DNA of 21,606 nucleotides from Spirochaetales bacterium (GCA_007130265.1 SLST01000472.1:1-21606); one strand, 5' to 3'; counted from the first letter of the stretch, positions 14,356-21,606 are shown. Notes: a model not told the origin generated them from the letters alone. Translations and numbers: made by a program.

Positions 14356-15411
14356 ATGGAACCGCATCAGCCCGACTACCGCCGCATCGTGGACGCCGCC
14401 CGGAACAAGGAGTCGGCGTGCTTCCCGCTCTACGAGCACAACGTCAGCGAGATCGTGCTGTCACAGATCCTCGGTCGCGACCTGACCGCGCTCTTCGCCG
14501 GCGATCATCGCGACCGTACGGAGGCGTTCCGCATCGCCGCCGGGTATCTCGGGTCGATCGGCTATGACGGCTACGCATTCGAGGGCTGTATCACGCAACT
14601 CGTGCAGGGAGGCGAGGCGCTCATGGGCCGGGGTGAGAGCCTCATCCGTACCCGCGCCGATCTCGACGCCTACCCGTGGGAGGGACTGCCCGATCGTTAC
14701 TTTGAACACTTCGCGCCGTGGTTCGACGCGCTCCGCGAAGCGCTGCCGCCGGGCATGCAGGCGATCGCCGGCGTGGGCAACGGCCCTTTTGAGATCGCGC
14801 AAGACTTTGTTCCTCTCACCGAGCTCGCCTACCTCGAGGTCGACGAGCCGGAGGTGTTCGCGCTCCTGTGGCGGCGAATCGGCGATGCGATGCACGCGAT
14901 CTGGGATCGGTTTCTGAAGGAGTACGGCGACGTCTTCTGCCTGTGCCGCACCGGGGACGACCTGGGATTCAAGACGTCGCTCCTGATGCGACCGGAGACC
15001 CTGCGCGAGCACGTCCTGCCGCAGTACGGCCGTATCGCCGACCTGGTGCACGCGCACGGCAAGCCGTACCTCCTTCACTCGTGCGGGGCAATCTGGCCGA
15101 TCATGGACGACCTGATCGAGGCGTGCGGGATCGACGCGAAGCACTCGAATGAGGACGCGATCGCGCCCTTCTCGCTCTGGCTCGAGCGCTACGGCGGCCG
15201 AATCGGGCTCTTTGGCGGAATTGACATGAATGTGCTCTGTAGCGAAGACGAGCCGACGATCCGCGAGTACGTACGGTCGATCCTCCAGAGCGCGAAAGGG
15301 TATCCCGGCGTTGCGATTGGCTCCGGCAACCAGATCGCGCATTACGTTCCTCCGGCCGGTTTTCTCGCGATGGTAGAGACGGTAAGAGAGTACAATCGCG
15401 ATTGCCGTTGA
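14356..15411 (+). CDS. UroD-fold protein (uroporphyrinogen decarboxylase / MtaA-CmuA family), HxC type
   Basis: This 351-residue protein is a second, distantly related member of the catabolic UroD-fold family. It shows RTGDDLGFKTSLLMRPETLREHVLPQY, then the metal motif H241-S-C243-G (YLLHSCGAIWPIMDDLIEACG), DAKHSNEDAIAPF, FGGIDMNVLC and a C-terminal GVAIGSGNQIAHYVPP in place of a third cysteine ligand. MtaA-type relatives bind zinc and activate thiols for methyl transfer to or from corrinoid; this subfamily has no settled function. It leads a plus-strand operon with the PhyH dioxygenase (19 bases downstream) and the PHP phosphoesterase. The start at ATG 14356 is supported by a -10 element six bases upstream. 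A role in breaking down a small metabolite is inferred from context only. Confidence 0.82.
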   Translation: MEPHQPDYRRIVDAARNKESACFPLYEHNVSEIVLSQILGRDLTALFAGDHRDRTEAFRIAAGYLGSIGYDGYAFEGCITQLVQGGEALMGRGESLIRTRADLDAYPWEGLPDRYFEHFAPWFDALREALPPGMQAIAGVGNGPFEIAQDFVPLTELAYLEVDEPEVFALLWRRIGDAMHAIWDRFLKEYGDVFCLCRTGDDLGFKTSLLMRPETLREHVLPQYGRIADLVHAHGKPYLLHSCGAIWPIMDDLIEACGIDAKHSNEDAIAPFSLWLERYGGRIGLFGGIDMNVLCSEDEPTIREYVRSILQSAKGYPGVAIGSGNQIAHYVPPAGFLAMVETVREYNRDCR

Positions 15412-15430
15412 GCAGCGCTTTCGGCACTTT
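15402..15430 (+). promoter_or_regulatory. Weak internal promoter candidate before the PhyH gene
   Basis: TTGCCG (15402-15407), 17 bp and CACTTT (15425-15430) are followed after six bases by the second ATG at 15437. The matches are modest. It would allow separate leaderless expression of the dioxygenase from within the end of the UroD-fold gene. Confidence 0.22.
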
Positions 15431-16333
15431 ATGACTATGAAAGTACACTTTGGCGAATCGGTCATGGAGTATCCCTCAGAGGTGTTCGGCGAGCTCACCG
15501 ACAGCTCGTCGCTCGTGGGGGATCCGCGGGCGCTGCGCGAGCGGATGGAGCGCGACGGGTATCTTTTTCTTCCAGGACTCATCGACCGCGGCAAGGTGCT
15601 CGCGGCCCGCGAGAGGATCCTCGACTACATGGCGCAGAATGAGGCGCTCGTACCGGGAACCCCGGCCATCGACGGCGTGATGCCGAAGGACGGAAAGACG
15701 ATCAACCTCATGGGCCCCAATCCCGCCACCCGCGAACCGGAGGTGCTCCAGGCGCTCGAATCGCAGGAACTCTTCGACTTCTTCACCGCGTACTACGACG
15801 AGGCGCCGCTGACCTTCGACTACAAGTGGCTGCGTGCGGTGGGCAACGAGAAGTTCACCGGCTCGCATTTCGACGTCGTCTATATGGGCCGCGGCAGCAA
15901 GCGCGTCAACACGGTCTGGATTCCGCTGGGAGACATCCCGATCGAGCACGGGACGCTCGCGATCTGCGAAGGCTCGCACCGCGCGCCCGGCTTCGAGCGG
16001 CTGCGCGCAACCTATGGCCGGATGGACGTTGACCGCGACAATGTCCAGGGGTGGTTCAGCGAGAACCCGGAAGAGATCCTCGAGAAGTTCGGCGGCCGCT
16101 GGCTCACGACACATTTCAGGCCGGGGGACGTCCTCACCTTCGGGCTCTACACGCTGCACGCCTCCACGACCAACACGACTAATCGCTTCCGCCTCAGCTG
16201 CGACGTGCGCTTCCAGCCCGCCTCAGAACCGGCGGACGAACGCTGGATCGGCGAGTCACCGAAGGGGCACTACGCGTGGAGCAAGACACCCGGAGTCTCG
16301 ATGGCCGAGGCACGGGAACGCTGGGGGGTGTAG
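15431..16333 (+). CDS. Phytanoyl-CoA dioxygenase (PhyH)-family Fe(II)/2-oxoglutarate oxygenase
   Basis: This 300-residue protein fits the PhyH family. It has an N-terminal RDGYLFLPGLIDRGKVLAAR helix-strand unit, then the double-stranded beta helix with H146-F-D148 (GSHFDVVYMG), GTLAICEGSHRAPGF, and the distal H243 in LYTLHASTTN with the following Arg (NRFRLSCDVRFQP) for 2-oxoglutarate. It should hydroxylate a small molecule using O2 and 2-oxoglutarate; the substrate is unknown, and phytanoyl-CoA itself is unlikely in bacteria. Two ATGs lie at 15431 and 15437, neither with a Shine-Dalgarno, so the true start may be 15437. It lies 19 bases after the UroD-fold gene and two bases before the PHP gene. 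An O2-using enzyme implies at least occasional contact with oxygen, in line with the nearby PerR and ferritin. Confidence 0.85.
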   Translation: MTMKVHFGESVMEYPSEVFGELTDSSSLVGDPRALRERMERDGYLFLPGLIDRGKVLAARERILDYMAQNEALVPGTPAIDGVMPKDGKTINLMGPNPATREPEVLQALESQELFDFFTAYYDEAPLTFDYKWLRAVGNEKFTGSHFDVVYMGRGSKRVNTVWIPLGDIPIEHGTLAICEGSHRAPGFERLRATYGRMDVDRDNVQGWFSENPEEILEKFGGRWLTTHFRPGDVLTFGLYTLHASTTNTTNRFRLSCDVRFQPASEPADERWIGESPKGHYAWSKTPGVSMAEARERWGV

Positions 16334-16335
16334 GA

Positions 16336-17415
16336 GTGACCGAGTCGACCACAGATCCGAAGCACGAGGTGATGGAGGCGTTCCGCGACCGTCCCGTCAG
16401 ACGACGGGATTCCGGCGAGCGTGACGAGCTGCGCAGGGAGAAGCCGCTCGGCCTCGCCCGCTCGGTTGTCGAGCATACCGCGCGGCGTGTTGAAGCATCG
16501 CGCGAGCTCCTCGGACGCCCACTCTTCCGCGGCGACTGTCATTCGCATTCGCAGCACAGCGACGGGATCGGTACCGTGGCCGAGACCGCGGAGATGGCCC
16601 GGGCCGCCGGTCTCGACTTCCAGTGGGTCACCGACCACTGGGGACTCACCCAGGCAACCGAGTGCCGCGGGCACGGCCTCTGGGTAGGCCAGGAGCCGGG
16701 TACCGAGCATCATCACCTGGGGATTCTGGGGCTCGACCGCACCTTTACCCCATCAATGCAGCTTGCCGCCGACTACGCGAGCGTGGTCGAGATGGGCGGC
16801 ACTCCCTACATTCCCCATCCTGCCGGATGGTGGCCCGCGACCGTGTACACGGCCGAACAGAAGAACGCCCTTCGCCGGCTTCCCGACGGGTTCATGATGG
16901 AGATCATCAACGGCGCGGGTAACCTGACGACCGCCTACGACTACACTGATGCCGCCGCGGTCGCACTCTGGGACGAGATGCTCTGCGACGGCCGGCATAT
17001 CCATGGCCTGGGGAATACCGACGCCCATATGCCGAATCAGATTGGCATCGTGTGGAACGGGGTCTACGCACCGCGCTGCGACGAGGCGACGATCCTGCGG
17101 GCGCTGCGGTCGGGCCGTTCGTTCGCCTCCGAAGCCCCGGTCCTTGATCTGCGAGTCGGGCGCACCGGGATGGGCGGCGTGATCCGTGACCGCGCCGCCG
17201 CCGGACCGCTCACGCTTCGAGTCGCCGACGTAGCGGGACTGCTGCAGGTTCGGATTGTCGCCGACGGCAAGGTCCGGCGACGCTGGCACCCGGACGGAGA
17301 GACGCTACTCACCCACGAGCAACCGCTGCCGTCCTACGTCAAGCGGTACGTCCGGATCGAGGCGATCAGCGTGGACGGGCGGCGGGCATTCAGTAACCCG
17401 GTGTACGTGAGGTGA
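16336..17415 (+). CDS. PHP-domain metal-dependent phosphoesterase
   Basis: GTG 16336 lies two bases after the PhyH stop, with GGGGGG seven bases upstream, and gives 359 residues; ATG 16372 with GAGG before it is an alternative. The PHP metal motifs are in order: H69-x-H71 and D76 (RGDCHSHSQHSDG), then TDHWG, GTEHHH, YIPHPAGWWP, EIINGAG and GLGNTDAHMPNQIG. These residues would bind two or three metal ions. PHP enzymes hydrolyse phosphomonoesters or phosphodiesters; members of this length with a C-terminal beta-rich part (residues ~270-359) are usually described only as PHP-domain proteins. The N-terminal 60 residues are charged and low in conservation. Close coupling to the PhyH and UroD-fold genes suggests one pathway. 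Confidence 0.82.
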   Translation: MTESTTDPKHEVMEAFRDRPVRRRDSGERDELRREKPLGLARSVVEHTARRVEASRELLGRPLFRGDCHSHSQHSDGIGTVAETAEMARAAGLDFQWVTDHWGLTQATECRGHGLWVGQEPGTEHHHLGILGLDRTFTPSMQLAADYASVVEMGGTPYIPHPAGWWPATVYTAEQKNALRRLPDGFMMEIINGAGNLTTAYDYTDAAAVALWDEMLCDGRHIHGLGNTDAHMPNQIGIVWNGVYAPRCDEATILRALRSGRSFASEAPVLDLRVGRTGMGGVIRDRAAAGPLTLRVADVAGLLQVRIVADGKVRRRWHPDGETLLTHEQPLPSYVKRYVRIEAISVDGRRAFSNPVYVR

Positions 17416-17466
17416 GGGAACGGTGCCGGATGACGGCGGATGACTCATGGTCAGGCGATCTCCGTC

Positions 17467-18102
17467 CTACTCCTTGAGTGCAACGTTGAGCAGTAGCCGG
17501 AACCGCGCGTCGGCCCCGGATATCGTACAGGCGAGCCGCAACCACCCGCCAAGGTGGGTCAGCCGGATGAAGTTCAGGCTCCGAGCCGTGATCGGTCCGA
17601 ACTCGGTTCCTTCGTCGGCCCACGTCACGCCGTCGGCCGGGATCTGCGCCTTCGCACGCAGTACCGCGTCGGTCCCGGAGACCTCTTCGACTCGGACGAA
17701 GAGGATCGCCTCGCTCGCCCGGCCGCACTCGAACGGCTCGGTTTCGAAGTCGCCGATGAAGTCCTTATAGCAGAGCAGCTGATCGCCGCGCTGCACGAAC
17801 TGATACCCGTCGGTGCTGCCGTCCGGGTGTCGCCGCCCGTACCACATAGGGTCGATCCCGCGCTTGTTCCACTCACCTTCGGCACCGTACGCCCACTCGG
17901 CGTCCGTGACGTCGGCTGCCTGCATGATCTGCCACTTCCGCACCGGCTTTCCGTCCATCGCGTTCAGGTAGCGCGCCCCAACGAAGTACCGCTACCCACG
18001 CTCCTGGATGTCGAACCCGGCGTCGAACACGTCGTGGACGAGGATGTGCTCGAGCGGGCTGAAGCGCGCCAGCGAGAGCGGGTACTGAAGCATCTGCTGC
18101 AA
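17467..18102 (-). pseudogene. Broken gene, DUF6772-like, with in-frame TAG and probable internal deletion
   Basis: One frame runs from TTG 18102, with GGAGG seven bases upstream, to the stop at 17467. It is interrupted by TAG at 17994-17992 after 36 codons. Before the TAG are LARFSPLEHILVHDVFD and AGFDIQERG; after it come RYFVGARYLNAMDG, PVRKWQ and a beta-rich remainder with YQFVQRGDQLLCYKDFIGDFE. I recall a similar pattern (FSPLxxIxxHDDFD at the N-terminus, RxLNAxDG..RKWQ later) from DUF6772-type proteins of about 300 residues. If so, roughly 100 residues between HDVFD and FDIQERG are missing. ATG 17958 could express a 163-residue C-terminal piece but has no good ribosome site. TAG ends several genes here, so recoding is unlikely. 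It is last in the sialidase operon, 42 bases after the previous stop. Confidence 0.6.
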
Positions 18103-18144
18103 GAGTCTACCTCCGGGTCAGTCGCTGTCGGTGCACAGGCGTGG

Positions 18145-18918
18145 TCAACCCCTACCACGCGCAGCCGGACGACAAACAGCGTACAGGCTATTACGGGACT
18201 CGTGCGTCTCGAGAGCCGAATAGTGATAGACGCGCGCGGGGCGCTCTGGTGAACCCACGTCAGTGAGCGCTTCGACCACCGCCTCCACATAGTCGTCGGT
18301 GTTAAAAACCACGTACGCGAGCCGTAGTGTGTCCGCGAAGCACCCGTCGATCCGCGTGAGGTCGGGCCAGGCGACCGGACCGGTGTCGACCTGCCACCCG
18401 CCGAGCTCGGTGTCGATGTTCATAGTCTTCACCGGGCACTCGACGAGCGCGTGTTTGCCGGTCCCAGGATCGCGAAGCTCGACGCGGGCCACGATCGGAA
18501 GCCCTGCGAGTACGGCATCATGGACATCGTCCGGGCCTTCGAGCAAGCGCGCCTTCCCGGCGGGGACTATGCGAGGTTCGCGATCCCACGGGATGTTCGC
18601 GGGCGTGACCGTTCGGTACTCACCATGATCGTCACACTTGCGCCGGAAGACGACCGTGTTTCTCGTGCCGAACACCGGCGTGAAGTCGTGGTTGTCGTCG
18701 GTGAGAATGCCATTCTGCACAAAGGTGCGTTCGCTCTTGCACGCTCCACACTGGTAGTACAGCTCGGCCGACTCGTTGAAGCCGGAATCAGCCGGGCGGG
18801 CCGGCCTCGCAATGCGGGTCCACGACTCGACCCAGAACCGAGGCGAGTTTCGCGTACCGAATCCGGTCGACTGTATAAACGAACATCCGTAGTCGAGCAC
18901 GGGCGGTGTGTGGATCAT
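18145..18918 (-). CDS. Protein of unknown function (257 residues), coupled to the FAD oxidoreductase
   Basis: ATG 18918 overlaps the oxidoreductase stop codon (ATGA) and has GGAGG four bases upstream, so translation is coupled. I do not recognise the family. The N-terminus MIHTPPVLDYGCSFIQSTGF is followed by GTRNSPRFWVESWTR, a CGACKS motif (residues ~58-63) that could bind metal or form a disulfide, FGTRNTVVFRRK, a segment rich in Asp and Pro, and a C-terminal half ending VYHYSALETHESRNSLYAV. No signal peptide or membrane segment is visible. Alternating hydrophobic residues suggest a beta-rich fold, possibly a carbohydrate-related sandwich. The longer open frame to 19215 lies inside the oxidoreductase gene and is not used. 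Context suggests a role in the same sugar pathway as the sialidase-like protein. Confidence 0.75.
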   Translation of the reverse strand: MIHTPPVLDYGCSFIQSTGFGTRNSPRFWVESWTRIARPARPADSGFNESAELYYQCGACKSERTFVQNGILTDDNHDFTPVFGTRNTVVFRRKCDDHGEYRTVTPANIPWDREPRIVPAGKARLLEGPDDVHDAVLAGLPIVARVELRDPGTGKHALVECPVKTMNIDTELGGWQVDTGPVAWPDLTRIDGCFADTLRLAYVVFNTDDYVEAVVEALTDVGSPERPARVYHYSALETHESRNSLYAVCRPAARGRG

Positions 18919-20285
18919 AGCTCCTCCCCGGGAAGCTCCAGCTTCCCTCGCACAGTATCCGGATCGATCGAGGCGAGCGGAGCGCCCGATCGTGCAGCGA
19001 GCGCGGCGCAGACACCGGCAGCCTCTCCCATCGCCATGACGGGTGCCTGCACGCGGATAGGACCGAGCACTACGCGCTCGGCGCCGACGGCACGGCCTGG
19101 ACAAATCAGATTGTCCACCGCCTTGGGTATCATGACGGACAACGGAATCGGTACCACCGGCGGCTTCGCCACACCACGCATCGGATCGGTACCGTCGCGG
19201 CTGAGCAGGTCCCATCCGTACGACGAGTACCCGACCGTGTCGGGAAACCTTGTCCCCTCAGTCACGTCCTGTACGGTCAATGTGCGCAGCGCCTCGATCC
19301 GCCGCGTCTCGCGGACACCGAGATTCGACGCCACCGCCCGCAGCGTCAGATCGCGGCACCCGGGGAAGTGCTCGCGGTAGAGCTCGACGGTTCCGTCAAT
19401 CTTGCCTCGCTCTACGATATACCCGCGTGTCCGTGATCGAGCGTCGGTCCCGTCAACATCTTCAAGGATGCGTCCGTTGATCATGAAGTATCCGCTGCGG
19501 TTCATCTTCACAAAGATCATCCACTGGTAGTTGAAGCACTCCACTCCCTGCTCACGGAGGCGCGGCAGAAGCTTCCGATATCGCGGGTCGTCGTAATCGA
19601 TGACGTAGGCCATGAGAGCCGCCTCGTCGACGTTTTCCACGTGAAAGATCAGACTGATGGGACTCAAGCCTTCACGCTCGGCGCCCTTCTCGTAGCGGCA
19701 GCCGGTGAGCGCCGCAACGTCGGCATCGCCGGTAGCGTCGACAACCACGCACGCGGCAACCGAACCAAGCCCGTCCTTCCCGGCGACGATGACACGTTGT
19801 ACACGGTTCCGACCATCGGATTGCTCCTCCACCACGACGTCGACGGCCGTCGTCTCGAAGAGCACGTCAACGCCTGCATCCACGAGTTTCTGCTCGAGAT
19901 AGGCGGCCATCCTGAACGGATCAAAGGGAACACCTGCGAGCAGCTGGCCCTTGTGCAGCCCGTAAGGCGCGTACGAAACGTCGGCATAATCGGCCGGGTC
20001 AGGCACGACGGAGATCCCCTTCTCCCGGGTCTCCCGGACGAACTCCCCGTACAATCCCCCAACCACCCAACGGCCGTCGTTCGTCCTGCCTCCAAGCCAG
20101 TGCGACACCATGCCGGAAGTCCCCATCCCGCCCACCTGATGCTTCGCCTCGACCAGCAGAACTCGCATACCCTGACGCGCCGCGGAAAGGGCCGCCGTAA
20201 CCCCGGCCGGACCGCCGCCGCAGACAAGGACGTCCCAGCGTCCCATCTCGGGCGCCTTCGCTATCGCATAGTTGACGCTTGTCAC
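18915..20285 (-). CDS. FAD-dependent oxidoreductase (FAD_oxidored family)
   Basis: This 456-residue protein begins at GTG 20285, which overlaps the preceding stop codon (GTGA), so it is translationally coupled to the sialidase-like gene. It shows the dinucleotide-binding CGGGPAG (residues 22-28) with VLLVEAKHQVGGMGTSG, then VVVDATGDADVAALTG, a typical second FAD contact. DNLICPGRAVGAERVVLGPIRVQAPVMAMGEAAGVCAALAA is the C-terminal FAD-family signature. Such enzymes sit in carbohydrate and glycoside clusters of many environmental bacteria and probably oxidise a sugar, or act as a dehydrogenase on a CH-OH group; the substrate is unknown. No signal peptide is seen. Its last codons overlap the next gene by four bases. 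Confidence 0.87.
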   Translation of the reverse strand: MTSVNYAIAKAPEMGRWDVLVCGGGPAGVTAALSAARQGMRVLLVEAKHQVGGMGTSGMVSHWLGGRTNDGRWVVGGLYGEFVRETREKGISVVPDPADYADVSYAPYGLHKGQLLAGVPFDPFRMAAYLEQKLVDAGVDVLFETTAVDVVVEEQSDGRNRVQRVIVAGKDGLGSVAACVVVDATGDADVAALTGCRYEKGAEREGLSPISLIFHVENVDEAALMAYVIDYDDPRYRKLLPRLREQGVECFNYQWMIFVKMNRSGYFMINGRILEDVDGTDARSRTRGYIVERGKIDGTVELYREHFPGCRDLTLRAVASNLGVRETRRIEALRTLTVQDVTEGTRFPDTVGYSSYGWDLLSRDGTDPMRGVAKPPVVPIPLSVMIPKAVDNLICPGRAVGAERVVLGPIRVQAPVMAMGEAAGVCAALAARSGAPLASIDPDTVRGKLELPGEEL

Positions 20286-21400
20286 GGTGTGCCGCCCTGA
20301 GCCATGGCGTCGAGCTCCCCAGGCGTGAATCGCACGCTGAGGATGAACGGTGCCTCACCTGCGACCCAGTGGCCGTACGTGGTCGCGACGACGGTGCCGT
20401 CTGGCAGCACCTCCAGCGCCGGGTACGCGCAGTCGCTCACGCTTCCGTTCGCGTTGGGCAGATTATCCATCAGGCGGACCCGGTAAGCCCCGTCGCGCCG
20501 GCCCTCCAGATCGTCCCAGGTACCGACCCAGGCGACCCAGTCGCCGTAGGTGGCACTGTCCCGCGCCATATCGCGGAAACTCACCACGAGACGCCCGTCT
20601 GAAGTGTAGCATGCCTGGTGGCGGTCGCCGGTGAGCGCGGCCGGGAGCTCGCGCGGGGCGGTCCAGCTCTGCCCGCGATCGCGCGAAAACATAACGAATG
20701 CGTTATGCTTCCTGCTATTCTCCCGCAGGAGCATCGCCATGGTGGAGCCGTCAGGCGAGACTACGATCCCCGGCTCGCAGAGGTCTGCATCAGAACGCGA
20801 AACGATCGCCGCCGGCTCACTCCAGGAGAGACCGCCATCGTCACTCAGCGTCTTGTAGACGACGAAGTCCGCGCGTGGGCCGGCAGGCGAGCCCTTGGAG
20901 GTCTCGTCGCCTCCTCGCAGGAACCGCCCGTCATCGTGGAAGACTGCCATGTACGAGCCGGTGCCCGTTTCCACGAGATCCGCCATCGCGACGACCCCGC
21001 CGAAATTCCCGATCGGTGCGAGCTCGGACCAGGTTGCACCGTCGTCATCCGAGGCCGCCATTCGAATGGGATAGAGTCCTGAGAACATGATCAGGCGTCG
21101 CTTTCCGAGTCGATCGACGACGCGGTAGATCGTGGGCACCTCGCGACTCGTGGCCCAGGAGGCCGGTACATCCAGCCGCGGCCCCCACGTGAGCCCGCCG
21201 TCACTGCTTCGTTTCATCACGATCGCCCCGGCACCATGGCCCTTCGGGTAAACGGCAATCATCGTCCGGCCGTCCTCGAGCAGAACTGTCGTAGGGTGAC
21301 CGAGGTACTGCCCGGGCTCCCGGTCGACAATGACGAACCGGCCGGGAACGCCGAAGTCCGCGATGGACGGCTTGGGGATCGACAGGTCGAGGTACTGCAT
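20282..21400 (-). CDS. Sialidase-like BNR/Asp-box repeat protein
   Basis: ATG 21400 follows AAGGAG at five-base spacing, giving 372 residues. Four Asp-box (SxDxGxTW) repeats are visible: SSDGGLTWGP, SDDDGATWSE, SDDGGLSWSE and SRDRGQSWTA, the hallmark of six-bladed beta-propeller sialidases. LLRENSRKHNAFVMFSRD with CYTSDGRLVVSFRDMA resembles exo-alpha-sialidase or sialidase-like hydrolases. The N-terminal FVIVDREPGQYLGHPTTVLLEDG is usual for the cytoplasmic, signal-less 'sialidase/neuraminidase family' members. A full catalytic set (arginine triad, Tyr/Glu, Asp) cannot be confirmed by eye, so the enzyme might act on another sugar acid or be a non-catalytic propeller. It is followed directly by the FAD oxidoreductase, with a four-base overlap. 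Confidence 0.82.
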   Translation of the reverse strand: MQYLDLSIPKPSIADFGVPGRFVIVDREPGQYLGHPTTVLLEDGRTMIAVYPKGHGAGAIVMKRSSDGGLTWGPRLDVPASWATSREVPTIYRVVDRLGKRRLIMFSGLYPIRMAASDDDGATWSELAPIGNFGGVVAMADLVETGTGSYMAVFHDDGRFLRGGDETSKGSPAGPRADFVVYKTLSDDGGLSWSEPAAIVSRSDADLCEPGIVVSPDGSTMAMLLRENSRKHNAFVMFSRDRGQSWTAPRELPAALTGDRHQACYTSDGRLVVSFRDMARDSATYGDWVAWVGTWDDLEGRRDGAYRVRLMDNLPNANGSVSDCAYPALEVLPDGTVVATTYGHWVAGEAPFILSVRFTPGELDAMAQGGTP

Positions 21401-21437
21401 GGGGTCTCCTTGTTGAGATCTTCGTGTCACGCTTTGC

Positions 21438-21606
21438 TCACTCTTGATAGAAGCCCGAGAGATATCTGTTCACTGCGTGCGTATCAAGCGACACCGAGTA
21501 CTGGAAGATCCCGGCGGCTCCGGTACAGTCGCCGCCCCAGACGTGATAGTTGCGGAGGTTCCGGCTACGGTCGATGACGCTTCCCACGACGTTGAACCCG
21601 TCGCTC
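21438..21606 (-). CDS. Unknown protein, C-terminal 55 residues only
   Basis: A minus-strand frame enters from the right edge and stops at 21440-21438. The visible end includes NVVGSVIDRSRNLRNYHVWG, GDCTGAAGIFQYSVSLDTH and a final NRYLSGFYQE. I do not recognise the family. The frame is supported by its position, 37 bases before the sialidase-like start and on the same strand, which would make it the preceding gene of the operon, and by the absence of another open frame of comparable length there. The conserved look of the aromatic residues suggests real coding sequence. Confidence 0.55.
   Translation of the reverse strand, partial: SDGFNVVGSVIDRSRNLRNYHVWGGDCTGAAGIFQYSVSLDTHAVNRYLSGFYQE

Noticed and set aside
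17992..17994. In-frame TAG as pyrrolysine recoding
   Set aside because: At least four genes in the window (the HisF-like, GH29, SDR and PhyH genes) end in TAG. The protein is not a methylamine methyltransferase, and no pyl genes or Pyl insertion-like context is visible. Decay or error is simpler.
1..21606. Mobile elements, CRISPR, rRNA or tRNA, riboswitches
   Set aside because: No direct-repeat arrays, transposase or integrase motifs, cloverleaf with a typical TPsiC arm, or known riboswitch core were seen on either strand. A covariance-model scan would be needed to exclude small RNAs.

Overview
The window is GC-rich, densely packed bacterial chromosome with short intergenic gaps and both strands in use. 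There is no rRNA, tRNA, CRISPR array, transposase or phage gene that I can recognise, and no gene-free stretch longer than about 160 bases. The gene content is that of a free-living sugar-degrading bacterium, probably anaerobic or aerotolerant. It includes glycoside hydrolases of families GH29 and GH4, a GHL6-like hydrolase, a sialidase-like protein, a UxaA-type dehydratase, several sugar/hydroxyacid oxidoreductases, two UroD-fold (MtaA/CmuA-type) proteins, and a PerR-like regulator next to a Dps-like ferritin. Such mixtures occur in Spirochaetota, Chloroflexota, Planctomycetota and related groups. I cannot decide the phylum from sequence alone.

Layout. (1) 1-2238: the 5' part of a GHL6-like hydrolase (minus, runs off the left edge), divergent from a flavin reductase-like protein, which is followed by a divergent HisF-like protein. 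(2) 2261-6415: a minus-strand pair, aldo/keto reductase then UxaA-family dehydratase, divergent from an alpha-L-fucosidase with a C-terminal discoidin-like domain. (3) 6428-8719: a UroD-fold protein (minus) transcribed back-to-back from perR, followed by a Dps-like ferritin and a strong hairpin terminator. (4) 8739-12518: a minus-strand GH4 alpha-galactosidase plus sugar isomerase pair, divergent from a 2-hydroxyacid dehydrogenase plus nitroreductase pair. (5) 12527-17415: a minus-strand SDR dehydrogenase plus EamA transporter pair, divergent from a plus-strand UroD-fold / PhyH dioxygenase / PHP phosphoesterase operon. (6) 17467-21606: a tightly coupled minus-strand operon. In order of transcription it holds an unknown C-terminal fragment, a BNR sialidase-like protein, an FAD-dependent oxidoreductase, a 257-residue unknown protein, and a broken gene with an in-frame amber codon.

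The main signals beyond ordinary gene calling are these. Many genes without a Shine-Dalgarno sequence have a -10-like hexamer ending 5-9 bases before the start codon, several with a -35 element at 17-bp spacing, which suggests widespread leaderless transcription. The PerR regulator has no ATG, GTG or TTG that would give a complete DNA-binding domain; a good ribosome site sits in front of an ATC codon. The perR promoter overlaps a dyad operator and abuts the -35 box of the divergent UroD-fold gene. The HisF homologue has lost ammonia-gate residues and has no his genes beside it. The last gene of the sialidase operon looks internally deleted as well as amber-interrupted.
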